The notes under the pieces: model-generated | Told to the model about the DNA's origin: nothing | Databases searched by the model: none | What the model saw: only the letters and a program-made list of their open reading frames with translations | Position numbers and translations under genes: made by a program | Part shown: positions 51,325 through 58,405 of the stretch, one piece after another | Position numbering within the stretch: the stretch's first letter is position 1 | Layout: each line of letters begins with the position of its first letter | Assembly: GCA_903908265.1 (NCBI GenBank) | Contig: CAIVRI010000005.1 | Span: 1-64,000, forward strand | Direction of reading: 5' to 3' | DNA length: 64,000 bases | Origin: an uncultured Pseudomonadota bacterium | GTDB taxonomy: Bacteria > Pseudomonadota > Gammaproteobacteria > Steroidobacterales > Steroidobacteraceae

Positions 51325-51519
51325 CTGTGGCGCTGATTCGCGCCGATTTGCGCCGATTTGCACCAGGTTGTCCGCTTCCGCACCAGAGTCCCGCAGGCGG
51401 ATTGCCTCTGACCGCGAGAATGGCGGTGCCATCCCGGCGGTCAGGCACGCGTTTAGATTCCCCGCCGAATTGTGGGCCTTCGCTCTCTGGGCGAGTTCCC
51501 GACGCGCCTCGCACCGGAA
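51325..51519. other. Spacer between repeat B and the ParE gene
   Basis: No gene is supported. It contains a short internal direct repeat (GCGCCGATTTGCGCCGATTTGC). The ORFs on both strands are low-complexity and run through the repeat. Confidence 0.4.
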
Positions 51520-51813
51520 TTACGGGACGAAGCCGATCTCACGTTGATGGCGCAAGGCCAGGATTCGGACCTCATCGCGTGCCAATATGAAGCGGTACAG
51601 GGCGATATAGCCTGTCTTCCCGTACGAGATCACGAGTTCGCGAATGTCGCCCTCAATCCGGCGACCGAGGAGCGGGTGAGAACTCAAATGATCTACGGCT
51701 GATCGAATCGCCGCGACGGCATCAGCAGCCACCGAGGGATTCTCATCCCGCAGGAACTCGAAGGCTCTCTCCAAATGCGCAAGGGAGCGCGCCGAATAGA
51801 CTACCGTTGCCAC
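51520..51813 (-). CDS. ParE/RelE-family toxin
   Basis: 97 aa from GTG 51813, overlapping the end of the antitoxin gene by 13 bp. VVYSARSLAHLERAFEFLRDENPSVA, HLSSHPLLGRRIEGDIRELVISYGKTGYIALYRF and EVRILALRHQREIGF are typical of ParE (DNA-gyrase-inhibiting family; RelE fold). The target cannot be told from sequence. Second gene of an antitoxin-toxin operon. Confidence 0.88.
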   Translation of the reverse strand: MATVVYSARSLAHLERAFEFLRDENPSVAADAVAAIRSAVDHLSSHPLLGRRIEGDIRELVISYGKTGYIALYRFILARDEVRILALRHQREIGFVP

Positions 51814-52082
51814 GGCTTCGGGCGCGGTGCGGCTTCGTCCTTCACAAGGCGCTCCAGCCACGCATGGACATCGTCGGCCCGGTACACCTCGCCCGTCTGG
51901 TCGATGTCGGCGTCTGCAGCCAAGGCTTCCGCGACCAGACTGCGCATCTCTTCTTCGTAGCCAGCGTGACGTTCTACGGCTTCCACTATGAAGCTGTGTG
52001 CCGAACGTCCTGTTTGCTTCGCGAGCGCCTGGATTCTTGCGCGAAGCTTGGGTGGCAGGCGGATCGTAGTCGTGGCGGACAT
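51801..52082 (-). CDS. Ribbon-helix-helix antitoxin (CopG-like)
   Basis: 93 aa from ATG 52082. TTTIRLPPKLRARIQALAKQTGRSAHSFIVEAVERH is a ribbon-helix-helix DNA-binding domain; the C-terminal part (EVYRADDVHAWLERLVKDE) would bind the toxin. First gene of the cassette; the track's longer ORF to 52157 adds residues with no family support. Confidence 0.88.
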   Translation of the reverse strand: MSATTTIRLPPKLRARIQALAKQTGRSAHSFIVEAVERHAGYEEEMRSLVAEALAADADIDQTGEVYRADDVHAWLERLVKDEAAPRPKPWQR

Positions 52083-52260
52083 CTCGGCTATCCTAGAAGC
52101 AGCGCGGGCGTGTAACACGTTTGTAGCACTGTCTGTGCCTGCTTGCAAGTAAGACATCGCCGGTGGTGCCTTGCGCCGTTATGGGCGTTCGCGGACTCGG
52201 CCCTCATTCAGCCTCTTCGCCGAGCGTGCTGCCTCCTGTTGACGTAGCCGGCCGGATCTT

Positions 52261-52346
52261 GCCCGTGTAGGAACATGACAAAGCCAGCCCCCGCTACCGA
52301 CGCACACGGTGAGACTGAATGGCCCGCGAGAGCGGGCTTTTTGTAT
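52261..52346 (+). repeat. Repeat copy C
   Basis: GCCCGTGTAGGAACATGACA, then AAGCCAGCCCCCGCTACC, a diverged first hairpin (CGCACACGGTGAG) and the terminator hairpin GGCCCGC-GAGA-GCGGGC with TTTTT. It bounds the RHH/ParE cassette from the exported-protein/abrB-mazF cassette. Confidence 0.85.
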
Positions 52347-52381
52347 TCGGAGAAGTTAAAGCAGCTACGTCGCGTGCGGCG

Positions 52382-52810
52382 TTATTTGCGTTCGGTGATT
52401 TGCAAATTAGCCACTGACGCCACGCAAACGAGACGCATCGTTTTCGGCTTGACTGGTTCGAAAGGGCAAACCGTGAAGTCGCCAAAATACTCCGTGTCAA
52501 ACCCAGTCCGCTGCGCAATTTCCGGTGGTAGTAATTCGTATTCGTTCGGGGCGAATTGCCCTTCGCTCACTCCAAGGATGCGTTTGGTGCCCACCACCCA
52601 TATTCGATAGGTTGGAGTTCCGTTCCAAGCACTCAATCGACCGTGAACTGTAAAACACGGCGCAATAACCCGGTTGTCGGTAGCGCAACTCGGCCCTGCA
52701 ACTGCCAATCCCTGTGTCTGGCCGATGAGTATGACGAGCAACAGAGTCAGCCGGCGCCCAATTGCGATCTCCGAACTCCTCAACCAATCACGAGGCTGAC
52801 CATGCGTCAT
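52382..52810 (-). CDS. Small exported protein of unknown function
   Basis: 142 aa. A hydrophobic segment near the N-terminus (RRLTLLLVILIGQTQGLAVAG) looks like a signal peptide. The mature part contains CFTVHGRLSAWNGTPTYRIW, VGTKRILGVSE, LPPEIAQRTGFDTEYFGDFT and VCPFEPVKPKTMRLVCVAS. I recall similar hypothetical proteins scattered in proteobacteria, without a known function. Its stop is 36 bp from repeat C. The C-terminal part exists a second time as a fragment after repeat D. The exact start is uncertain. Confidence 0.7.
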   Translation of the reverse strand: MTHGQPRDWLRSSEIAIGRRLTLLLVILIGQTQGLAVAGPSCATDNRVIAPCFTVHGRLSAWNGTPTYRIWVVGTKRILGVSEGQFAPNEYELLPPEIAQRTGFDTEYFGDFTVCPFEPVKPKTMRLVCVASVANLQITERK

Positions 52811-52818
52811 TGCGTCAG

Positions 52819-53163
52819 TTAAATTCTGGCGATAAGCCGTTTGTTGATTTCATTCAGAACCTGCATCGATCGTTCTTCGCCGATGGACCCAAGGCGTTGG
52901 GCGTCTTTGGCTTCGATCGTCGCAATTTTCGTCGGCCGAATGACGGATGCGGCGGGCAACCCGGCTGAAGTGAGATCTTCGATTCTCACATCTCCAGGCC
53001 AAGATCTGTTTTCTGCGCTCGTGATCATCACTACCCATAGCAATCCGTGGTTCGCTTCCAAATCCCGGATCGAAACGACGAGGGCAGGACGGGATTGTCG
53101 GGTGGAGCGGTCCGTATAGGGAAACGGAACCTTGACGACGTCGCCTTGGTTAAAGGTTCTCAT
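52819..53163 (-). CDS. MazF/PemK-family endoribonuclease toxin
   Basis: 114 aa from ATG 53163, overlapping the antitoxin gene by 14 bp. MRTFNQGDVVKVPFPYTDR, RQSRPALVVSI, ITSAENRSWPGDVRI, GLPAASVIRPTKIATIEAKD fit the MazF fold (SH3-like barrel) that cuts mRNA. Second gene of an antitoxin-toxin operon; its stop is 8 bp from the start of the exported protein, so all three may be co-transcribed. Confidence 0.9.
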   Translation of the reverse strand: MRTFNQGDVVKVPFPYTDRSTRQSRPALVVSIRDLEANHGLLWVVMITSAENRSWPGDVRIEDLTSAGLPAASVIRPTKIATIEAKDAQRLGSIGEERSMQVLNEINKRLIARI

Positions 53164-53368
53164 AGGCCTTCCGGTCGGCATCCGAATTCCATTCATTAAA
53201 CGTTTGGAACGGATTGTCGGGTTCGGCCACTTGCCGGGCTCGCGTCAGGACGACTTCTGCGCCCCGAATTTCGTAGGCCAATTCGTCGCCTTCCGCGATG
53301 TTGAGCGCGGCGCGGATGGGCTGCGGAATGGTGGTCTGCGCCTTGCTCGTCAGCTTGCTCGTGATCAC
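53150..53368 (-). CDS. AbrB/SpoVT-type antitoxin (MazE-like)
   Basis: 72 aa from GTG 53368. The swapped-hairpin DNA-binding domain SKLTSKAQTTIPQPIRAALNIAEGDELAYEI is clear; the C-terminal tail (FQTFNEWNSDADRKAYENL) would bind the toxin. Two 13-bp palindromes just upstream are likely its operators. Confidence 0.9.
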   Translation of the reverse strand: MITSKLTSKAQTTIPQPIRAALNIAEGDELAYEIRGAEVVLTRARQVAEPDNPFQTFNEWNSDADRKAYENL

Positions 53369-53384
53369 GTTAGTGCTCTGATGT

Positions 53385-53415
53385 AAGGAAATTCCTTGCG
53401 GTAAGGATATTCCTT
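53385..53415 (-). promoter_or_regulatory. Tandem palindromic operators of the abrB-mazF pair
   Basis: AAGGAAATTCCTT (53385-53397) and AAGGATATTCCTT (53403-53415) are two near-identical palindromes 18 bp apart, starting 17 bp before the antitoxin start. One helical-turn-scale spacing of two sites suggests cooperative autorepression. Confidence 0.75.
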
Positions 53416-53526
53416 GTTACCGTCAATGGCAACGCCCTTCGCCACGACGTGCGATCGCGTACTTCGTTTTCAACCAGCCTGTTCTTCACACATGCTGACC
53501 ATCGTTATCGCAGGCGGCCGGAGCGT

Positions 53527-53612
53527 GCCCATGTAGGAACATGACAAAGCCAGCCCCGGCTACCACCTCACGAAGTGAGACCGAATGGCCCGCGAAAGCG
53601 GGCTTTTTGTAT
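53527..53612 (+). repeat. Repeat copy D
   Basis: TGCCCATGTAGGAACATGAC, AAAGCCAGCCCCGGCTACC, hairpin CTCAC-GAA-GTGAG and terminator GGCCCGC-GAAA-GCGGGC with TTTTT. Very close to copy C upstream and to copy B in the hairpins. Followed by a second, truncated copy of the exported-protein gene. Confidence 0.85.
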
Positions 53613-53656
53613 CCGGTAAATGAATCTTGAGGTCAGCGGTTGCGACGCGCGCGACG

Positions 53657-53800
53657 TTATTTGCGTTCGGTTATTCGCAAATTAGCCACGGCCGACACGC
53701 AAACGCGACGCATCGTCTTCGGCTGCACTGTTTCGAAAGGGCAAACCGTGAAGTCCCCAAAATACGCCGTGTCAAAGCCAGTGGGCTGCGGAATTTCGAT
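53657..53800 (-). pseudogene. Truncated duplicate of the exported-protein gene
   Basis: On the minus strand the frame reads EIPQPTGFDTAYFGDFTVCP then FETVQPKTMRRVCVSAVANL, matching the last ~46 residues of the gene at 52382-52810 with about nine differences, and ends in TAA. An in-frame TAG lies two codons before the match and the rest of the gene is missing. The fragment sits the same distance from repeat D (45 bp) as the full gene does from repeat C (36 bp). Confidence 0.85.
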
Positions 53801-54315
53801 CTAAAACGACCGTATTTACCCCTAAGGGAGATCCGTGCATTCTCCTCGTCCGCGCTGTAGAACCGGCACGGAGTGCAACTGCAACGGTCGACGATATAGC
53901 CTCAGGCATTGGGTAAAGTTGTTCTGGATACGCGCACGCAGCTGCGCCAACAACCGACCAGGCTTCCGCCGTTGGCAAAGCGCCAGCGCGCACAGCACGC
54001 AGCACTTCTCGAGAGACTTCAGTAAATGGAGGAAGAAGGTTCATTTGGTGTTCCAGGCGATTGATCCAAAGCCGACTATGTGTAATCGCGACTCTTTTAG
54101 GCGGTGTTTTGGCGGCGACCTTCACCGCCGTAGCAGTCACCAAAACCATTGAAAGCGATTGGTGGTCACTACGCCGATGGCATGCGGTTCGCGTGTCGTC
54201 GCGGCGTTCGACGTATCATTTGGTTCCCTGATTTGGCTGCCAAGGTCTACGGACGGGGTGCAGATCGCATCGTTCGTTAAAGCAGGCGTCGTGTTCGATC
54301 GTTGACGGTGTATTG
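53801..54315. other. Region without a supported gene
   Basis: About 515 bp upstream of the photolyase-like gene. A minus-strand ORF (53772-54149) has no recognisable domain and ends inside the pseudogene. It may be decayed cassette DNA. No promoter was identified with confidence. Confidence 0.4.
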
Positions 54316-55506
54316 ATGACCCATCCTCTGTTCCCACCCACACGCGAGGCCGCACTCGCGCGCCTGCGCGAATTCGCTCCGTGCGCCGGCGCCCGCTACG
54401 CCCAGAGTCGCAACACCGACGCGGGTCCCGATGCGCCATCCGCCGCCTCGAGGCTCTCGCCGTATCTGCGGCGACGTCTAATCACCGAGGAAGAACTCGT
54501 GTCCGCCGTGTTGTCAGAGCACTCGTTGCAGGCGGCGGAGAAGTTCGTGCAGGAGGTCTTATGGCGCACGTACTGGAAGGGATGGCTCGAACTGCGTCCT
54601 TCCGTCTGGGCGCGGTTTTTGGCGACCCGTGATCGCACATCCTTGGCCGACGCGAGGGCCTTGGCCGATGCCGAACAGGGTCGGACGGGTATTGAGGGCT
54701 TTGATGACTGGGCCCGGGAACTGCGCGAGACGGGGTATCTGCATAACCATGTCCGGATGTGGTTCGCCTCGATCTGGATCTTCACGCTGCGCCTGCCCTG
54801 GGCGCTCGGTGCGGACTTTTTCTTGCGGCATCTGATCGATGCGGACCCGGCGAGCAACACACTCTCGTGGCGGTGGGTGGCGGGGCTGCAGACCGCCGGC
54901 AAGACTTATCTTGCGACTCAAGAGAACATCGCGAGATATACCCAGGGTCGCTTTGCTCCCAAGGGACTCGCGCGCGCGGCCACCGCTTTAACCGAAGCTC
55001 CGCTGGAACCGGTGCGGCCGGTGCGGGCGCTGACAGCCGCCGATCCCGCGACACCGGCGCTGCTGCTCGTTACCGACGAGGACATGTACCCCGATTTTTT
55101 GCTGACCGGTGGGTCGTCGATTCGCGCTGCAACGATCGTTGCGGACCCGGACCTTTTATGGGGCGATGCCGCTCGGGTCTTTGCCGCTTCGGCCGCTGAG
55201 GATGTGGCGGCGCGCCTCCGAGACGGGCTCGACGATCGAGTGACGGTAGCGGGGTGCCTTGACGCGCAGACCCTGATCAACGCGGCCCAAGCGGCCGGTG
55301 TGGACCGGATCGTGACGGCATACGCGCCGGTGGGGCCGGTTGCGGATCGACTGGCAGCCGTCACCGCGGCGGTGGCGACGGAGGGGATCATGGTCGATTG
55401 GGTGCGCCGCGACTGGGATACTCGGTTCTGGCCGCACGCGACCAAGGGGTTTTTTCCGTTCAAGGAACACATCCCGAACATCCTGCGGGAGCGGGGGCTC
55501 GTGTGA
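54316..55506 (+). CDS. Photolyase/cryptochrome-like flavoprotein with reversed domain order
   Basis: 396 aa from ATG 54316. The N-terminal ~215 residues are a photolyase FAD-binding domain: LSPYLRRRLITEEELV, AEKFVQEVLWRTYWKGWLE, GYLHNHVRMWFASIWIF (~141), FLRHLIDADPASNTLSWRWV and YLATQENIARYTQGRF. The C-terminal ~180 residues read as an alpha/beta domain (ALLLVTDEDMYPDFLLTGG, VDRIVTAYAPVGPVADRLA, WDTRFWPHATKGFFPFKEHI), which resembles the antenna-domain end that normally precedes the FAD domain. The order is thus the reverse of ordinary photolyases. Its stop overlaps the GTG of the next photolyase gene, so the two are co-translated. Function (repair, sensing or partner of the next protein) is not known. 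Confidence 0.75.
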   Translation: MTHPLFPPTREAALARLREFAPCAGARYAQSRNTDAGPDAPSAASRLSPYLRRRLITEEELVSAVLSEHSLQAAEKFVQEVLWRTYWKGWLELRPSVWARFLATRDRTSLADARALADAEQGRTGIEGFDDWARELRETGYLHNHVRMWFASIWIFTLRLPWALGADFFLRHLIDADPASNTLSWRWVAGLQTAGKTYLATQENIARYTQGRFAPKGLARAATALTEAPLEPVRPVRALTAADPATPALLLVTDEDMYPDFLLTGGSSIRAATIVADPDLLWGDAARVFAASAAEDVAARLRDGLDDRVTVAGCLDAQTLINAAQAAGVDRIVTAYAPVGPVADRLAAVTAAVATEGIMVDWVRRDWDTRFWPHATKGFFPFKEHIPNILRERGLV

Positions 55507-57038
55507 CGCGTTCTTTACAGGTCGTCTGGTTCAAGCGCGACTTGCGGGTCCACGACCACCGGCCGTTGGCCCAGGCGGTCGCGGCGGGCCCCGTGTTGCC
55601 GCTCTACATCGCGGAACCCGAACTCTGGACGCAGCCGGACGGGTCGGGTCGACAGTGGGAGTTCGCCGCGGAAAGTCTCCGGGAGCTGCAGGCGACGCTG
55701 GCGGCTCTCGGCCAATCATTGTGCGTCGTGGTGGGCGGGGCCGTTTCGATCTTTCGGCGGCTGCACGCCCGTCACGGCATCGCCGCCCTGTGGAGTCACG
55801 AGGAGACGGGCAATGGGTGGACCTACGCCCGCGATCGTGCGGTCCGGACATGGACGAAGGACGTTGGTGTGTCGTGGCATGAGGTCCCGCCGTTCGGCGT
55901 TATCCGTCGCCTACAGTCCCGTGACGGCTGGGCGAAGGCCTGGGATCGGCAGATGGCCGAACCGCAGATGCCCGCCCCAGCTGCGCTCCAGCCCCTTACG
56001 GGTCCTTGGCCGACGCGCATACCCACTGCGGCGGAGTTGGGTCTTGCACCGGATCCTTGCCCGCGTCGGCAACGGGGTGGGCGATCTCAGGCCGTGCGTA
56101 CACTGGGCAGTTTTCTCAACCAACGCGGTCGGGAGTATCGCTTGCAGATGTCGAGCCCCGTCACGGCGTTCCGGGCCAGTTCACGGCTGTCGTCGCACCT
56201 GAGTTGGGGAACGGTCTCCATGCGGGAAGTGGCGCAGGCGACTTGGGCCCGGAGACAGGCGCTCGAAGGCTCAGAGGCTCCCGCTGCCGGGCGATGGCGG
56301 GCGTCGTTGACGTCGTTTCTCGCGCGGCAGCACTGGCACTGCCATTTCATGCAAAAACTTGAGGATGAACCGCGGATCGAGTTCGAGAATTTGCACCGGG
56401 CCTACGATGGGCTTCGGCCCGATGTGGCCGATCCGCATCGGTTGGCTGCTTGGATGGCAGGCAACACGGGCTTTCCGTTCATCGACGCGTGCTTGAGAGC
56501 TCTCGACCAGCACGGCTGGATCAACTTTCGGATGCGCGCGATGCTGATGTCGTTCGCGAGCTACCACCTGTGGCTGCCGTGGCGGGAGACCGGCTTGCAC
56601 CTCGCGCGACAGTTCGTCGACTACGAACCCGGCATCCACTGGTCACAGGTGCAGATGCAGTCGGGGACAACCGGCATCAACACAATGCGGGTCTACAACC
56701 CGGTGAAGCAAGGTTTCGATCAGGACCCCAACGGGCACTTCGTGCGTGCCTATGTGCCTGAGCTGGCGCCCGTACCGGACGAGTGTCTGCACGAGCCGTG
56801 GCTGTGGCCGGGTGCTTACCGGCTGGCCTACCCGCCACCTATCGTTGACCATGCGGTCGCCGCACGATCGGCCCGCGATGCGGTCTATTCGGTTCGGCAA
56901 GGGCCGAACCACAAGCAGGCGGCGAACGAGATCGTCGCCAAACACGGCAGCCGCAAGACGGGACTCCCGACAACGGGACGCAAGCGCAAGCCTGCAGTTG
57001 AGGAAGACGCCGATCCGCAGATCCGCCTCGAGTTCTGA
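55503..57038 (+). CDS. Deoxyribodipyrimidine photolyase / cryptochrome family
   Basis: 511 aa from GTG 55503 (GTGA overlap). Antenna domain first: QVVWFKRDLRVHDHRPLAQA, VLPLYIAEPELW, WSHEETGNGWTYARDRAV. The FAD domain follows: LSSHLSWGTVSMREV, FLARQHWHCHFMQKLEDE, NTGFPFIDACLRALDQHGWI, NFRMRAMLMSFASYHLWLPW, and HWSQVQMQSGTTGINTMRVY. It uses blue light to repair pyrimidine dimers, or acts as a blue-light sensor. The tail is basic (KHGSRKTGLPTTGRKRKP). It is distinct from the CPD class I family around E. coli PhrB but clearly homologous. Confidence 0.88.
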   Translation: MTRSLQVVWFKRDLRVHDHRPLAQAVAAGPVLPLYIAEPELWTQPDGSGRQWEFAAESLRELQATLAALGQSLCVVVGGAVSIFRRLHARHGIAALWSHEETGNGWTYARDRAVRTWTKDVGVSWHEVPPFGVIRRLQSRDGWAKAWDRQMAEPQMPAPAALQPLTGPWPTRIPTAAELGLAPDPCPRRQRGGRSQAVRTLGSFLNQRGREYRLQMSSPVTAFRASSRLSSHLSWGTVSMREVAQATWARRQALEGSEAPAAGRWRASLTSFLARQHWHCHFMQKLEDEPRIEFENLHRAYDGLRPDVADPHRLAAWMAGNTGFPFIDACLRALDQHGWINFRMRAMLMSFASYHLWLPWRETGLHLARQFVDYEPGIHWSQVQMQSGTTGINTMRVYNPVKQGFDQDPNGHFVRAYVPELAPVPDECLHEPWLWPGAYRLAYPPPIVDHAVAARSARDAVYSVRQGPNHKQAANEIVAKHGSRKTGLPTTGRKRKPAVEEDADPQIRLEF

Positions 57039-57447
57039 TTGGCCGAGATCGCTTTTTGACGCGTGAGGTGGCTGCTCTCTGGTTGCCGTGCCAAGCATCG
57101 TGCCGTTGATGATTCGCCGTGCATCGCGATGGGGGGCCTCTGCATCCCATGACGTCGGCTTGGCGGTGCCCGGCTGTGATGTGGGCATGATGAGCCGCTG
57201 AACGAGGGGGTCGTCCTGTTTAGAAGGTGCCTGATGCCGCAACATCCTAGAACCCTTGCTGACGACACCGGTCCGTCGGGTTGGGCATTTGAAAGTGCCG
57301 GTAGGGGCGAAGTCCCCGCGACTACTGCCGCAGTCTGCACTGTATTGAAAGCGTGGCTTTGTACTGGACTGCAGGTCGTCGGTCGAGCCCGTTGCGCCAA
57401 CCGTCGTTGTTAGTTACTCCGCACATCGTGTCCTGTACAGAATTTTT
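57039..57447. other. Intergenic region upstream of the rhodopsin promoter
   Basis: About 410 bp without a supported gene. ORFs on the minus strand have no recognisable domains. A GC hairpin (GGGGC-GAA-GTCCCC) sits near 57310, and a perfect palindrome CTGTACAG at 57433-57440. No riboswitch was recognised. Confidence 0.4.
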
Positions 57448-57451
57448 TGAC

Positions 57452-57503
57452 TTTCATACGAAATGAAAAATTTGTTGACATGTATCGATCTGAGAAATAA
57501 AAA
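57452..57503 (+). promoter_or_regulatory. Promoter and candidate operator of the rhodopsin gene
   Basis: TTGACA (57475-57480), 17-bp spacer, TAAAAA (57498-57503). Just upstream is an inverted repeat TTTCAT-ACGAA-ATGAAA (57452-57468), placed where an activator or repressor would bind. The region is markedly AT-rich compared with its surroundings. Confidence 0.65.
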
Positions 57504-57565
57504 GAGAGTCGAAAAAAAACCGCAATCATGGTTTTTACTTAGTTAAAACTGTTTCGGGGGTTTCG

Positions 57566-58312
57566 ATGGATATCATTTCAACTGCTCAGTTCAGTCTTGT
57601 TTATAACGCGTTCTCATTTACGATTGCCGTGATGGGCGCAGCGACAGCGTTCTTGTTTTTGTCGCGTTCGCAAGTGGCTCCTGCCTATCGGACGGCGTTG
57701 ACCATCAGTGGCATCGTGACGTTGATTGCGGCGTATCACTACGTACGCATATTCAACAGCTGGGAAGGTGCCTACACGGTCGCTGACGGCGTTGTGCGTC
57801 AGACCGGTACCAAGTTCAACGACGCCTATCGCTATGTGGACTGGCTCTTGACCGTCCCACTCCTGTTAATCGAATTGATTCTAGTAATGCGTCTATCGGC
57901 TGCAGAGACCTCGGCCAAGGCGTGGAAGCTCGGTACCCTCGCGGCACTCATGGTCGCACTTGGTTACCCGGGTGAGATATCGGGTGACGCAGGCACGCGT
58001 TGGGTGTGGTGGACGCTCGCGATGGTGCCATTCGTCCTGATCGTGTACGACTTGTTCGTCGGTCTGGCGAAATCAATCGACTCGCAGCCTGCGGCCGCCA
58101 AAGGGCTCGTGGGCAGCGCACGCACGCTGACCGTCGTCGCATGGCTATTTTACCCCGTCGTCTTTGTCTTTCCGATGATTGGGTTTACGGGCGGCGCGGC
58201 GACCACTGCTGTGCAGGTCGGCTACACCATCGCCGACGTTGTAGCGAAAGCAGTCTTTGGCATCATGATCTACCTGATCGCGATGCGGAAGTCCGCTGCC
58301 GAAGGCGCGTAA
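57566..58312 (+). CDS. Xanthorhodopsin-clade light-driven proton pump
   Basis: 248 aa, seven helices, GGGGG ribosome site 5 bases upstream. Proton-pump residues are visible: counterion D92, T96 and proton donor E103 (DTE motif in RYVDWLLTVPLLLIEL), H58 beside the counterion (AAYHYV), and the retinal lysine K228 (IADVVAKAVFG). L100 at the spectral-tuning site predicts green absorption. The loop GYPGEISGD is xanthorhodopsin-like. At the place of xanthorhodopsin Gly156, needed for the carotenoid antenna, there is W149 (TRWVWWTLA), so no antenna is expected. Carotenoid and retinal genes follow directly. Confidence 0.93.
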   Translation: MDIISTAQFSLVYNAFSFTIAVMGAATAFLFLSRSQVAPAYRTALTISGIVTLIAAYHYVRIFNSWEGAYTVADGVVRQTGTKFNDAYRYVDWLLTVPLLLIELILVMRLSAAETSAKAWKLGTLAALMVALGYPGEISGDAGTRWVWWTLAMVPFVLIVYDLFVGLAKSIDSQPAAAKGLVGSARTLTVVAWLFYPVVFVFPMIGFTGGAATTAVQVGYTIADVVAKAVFGIMIYLIAMRKSAAEGA

Positions 58313-58405
58313 AGTCACTGACGGCTTGCGGGTGGGCGTCGGATTCCGGCGCCCACCCACGCTTCTGCACCTACGCCGCGCTGCGGCCCAAGAGCAACGC
58401 TCGTC

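Noticed and set aside
51027-52610. ORFs beginning MTKPAPAT within 51027-51590 and at 52275-52610
   Set aside because: The shared start is the translation of repeats B and C (ATGACAAAGCCAGCCCCCGC), not a conserved protein; both run through the terminator hairpin.
53772-54149. 125-aa minus-strand ORF upstream of the photolyase-like gene
   Set aside because: No domain, no ribosome binding site, and its 3' end lies in the truncated exported-protein duplicate in another frame.
57240-57420. Possible cobalamin riboswitch or other structured RNA before the rhodopsin gene
   Set aside because: Only an isolated GC hairpin is seen; the conserved cobalamin box and multi-helix layout are absent.
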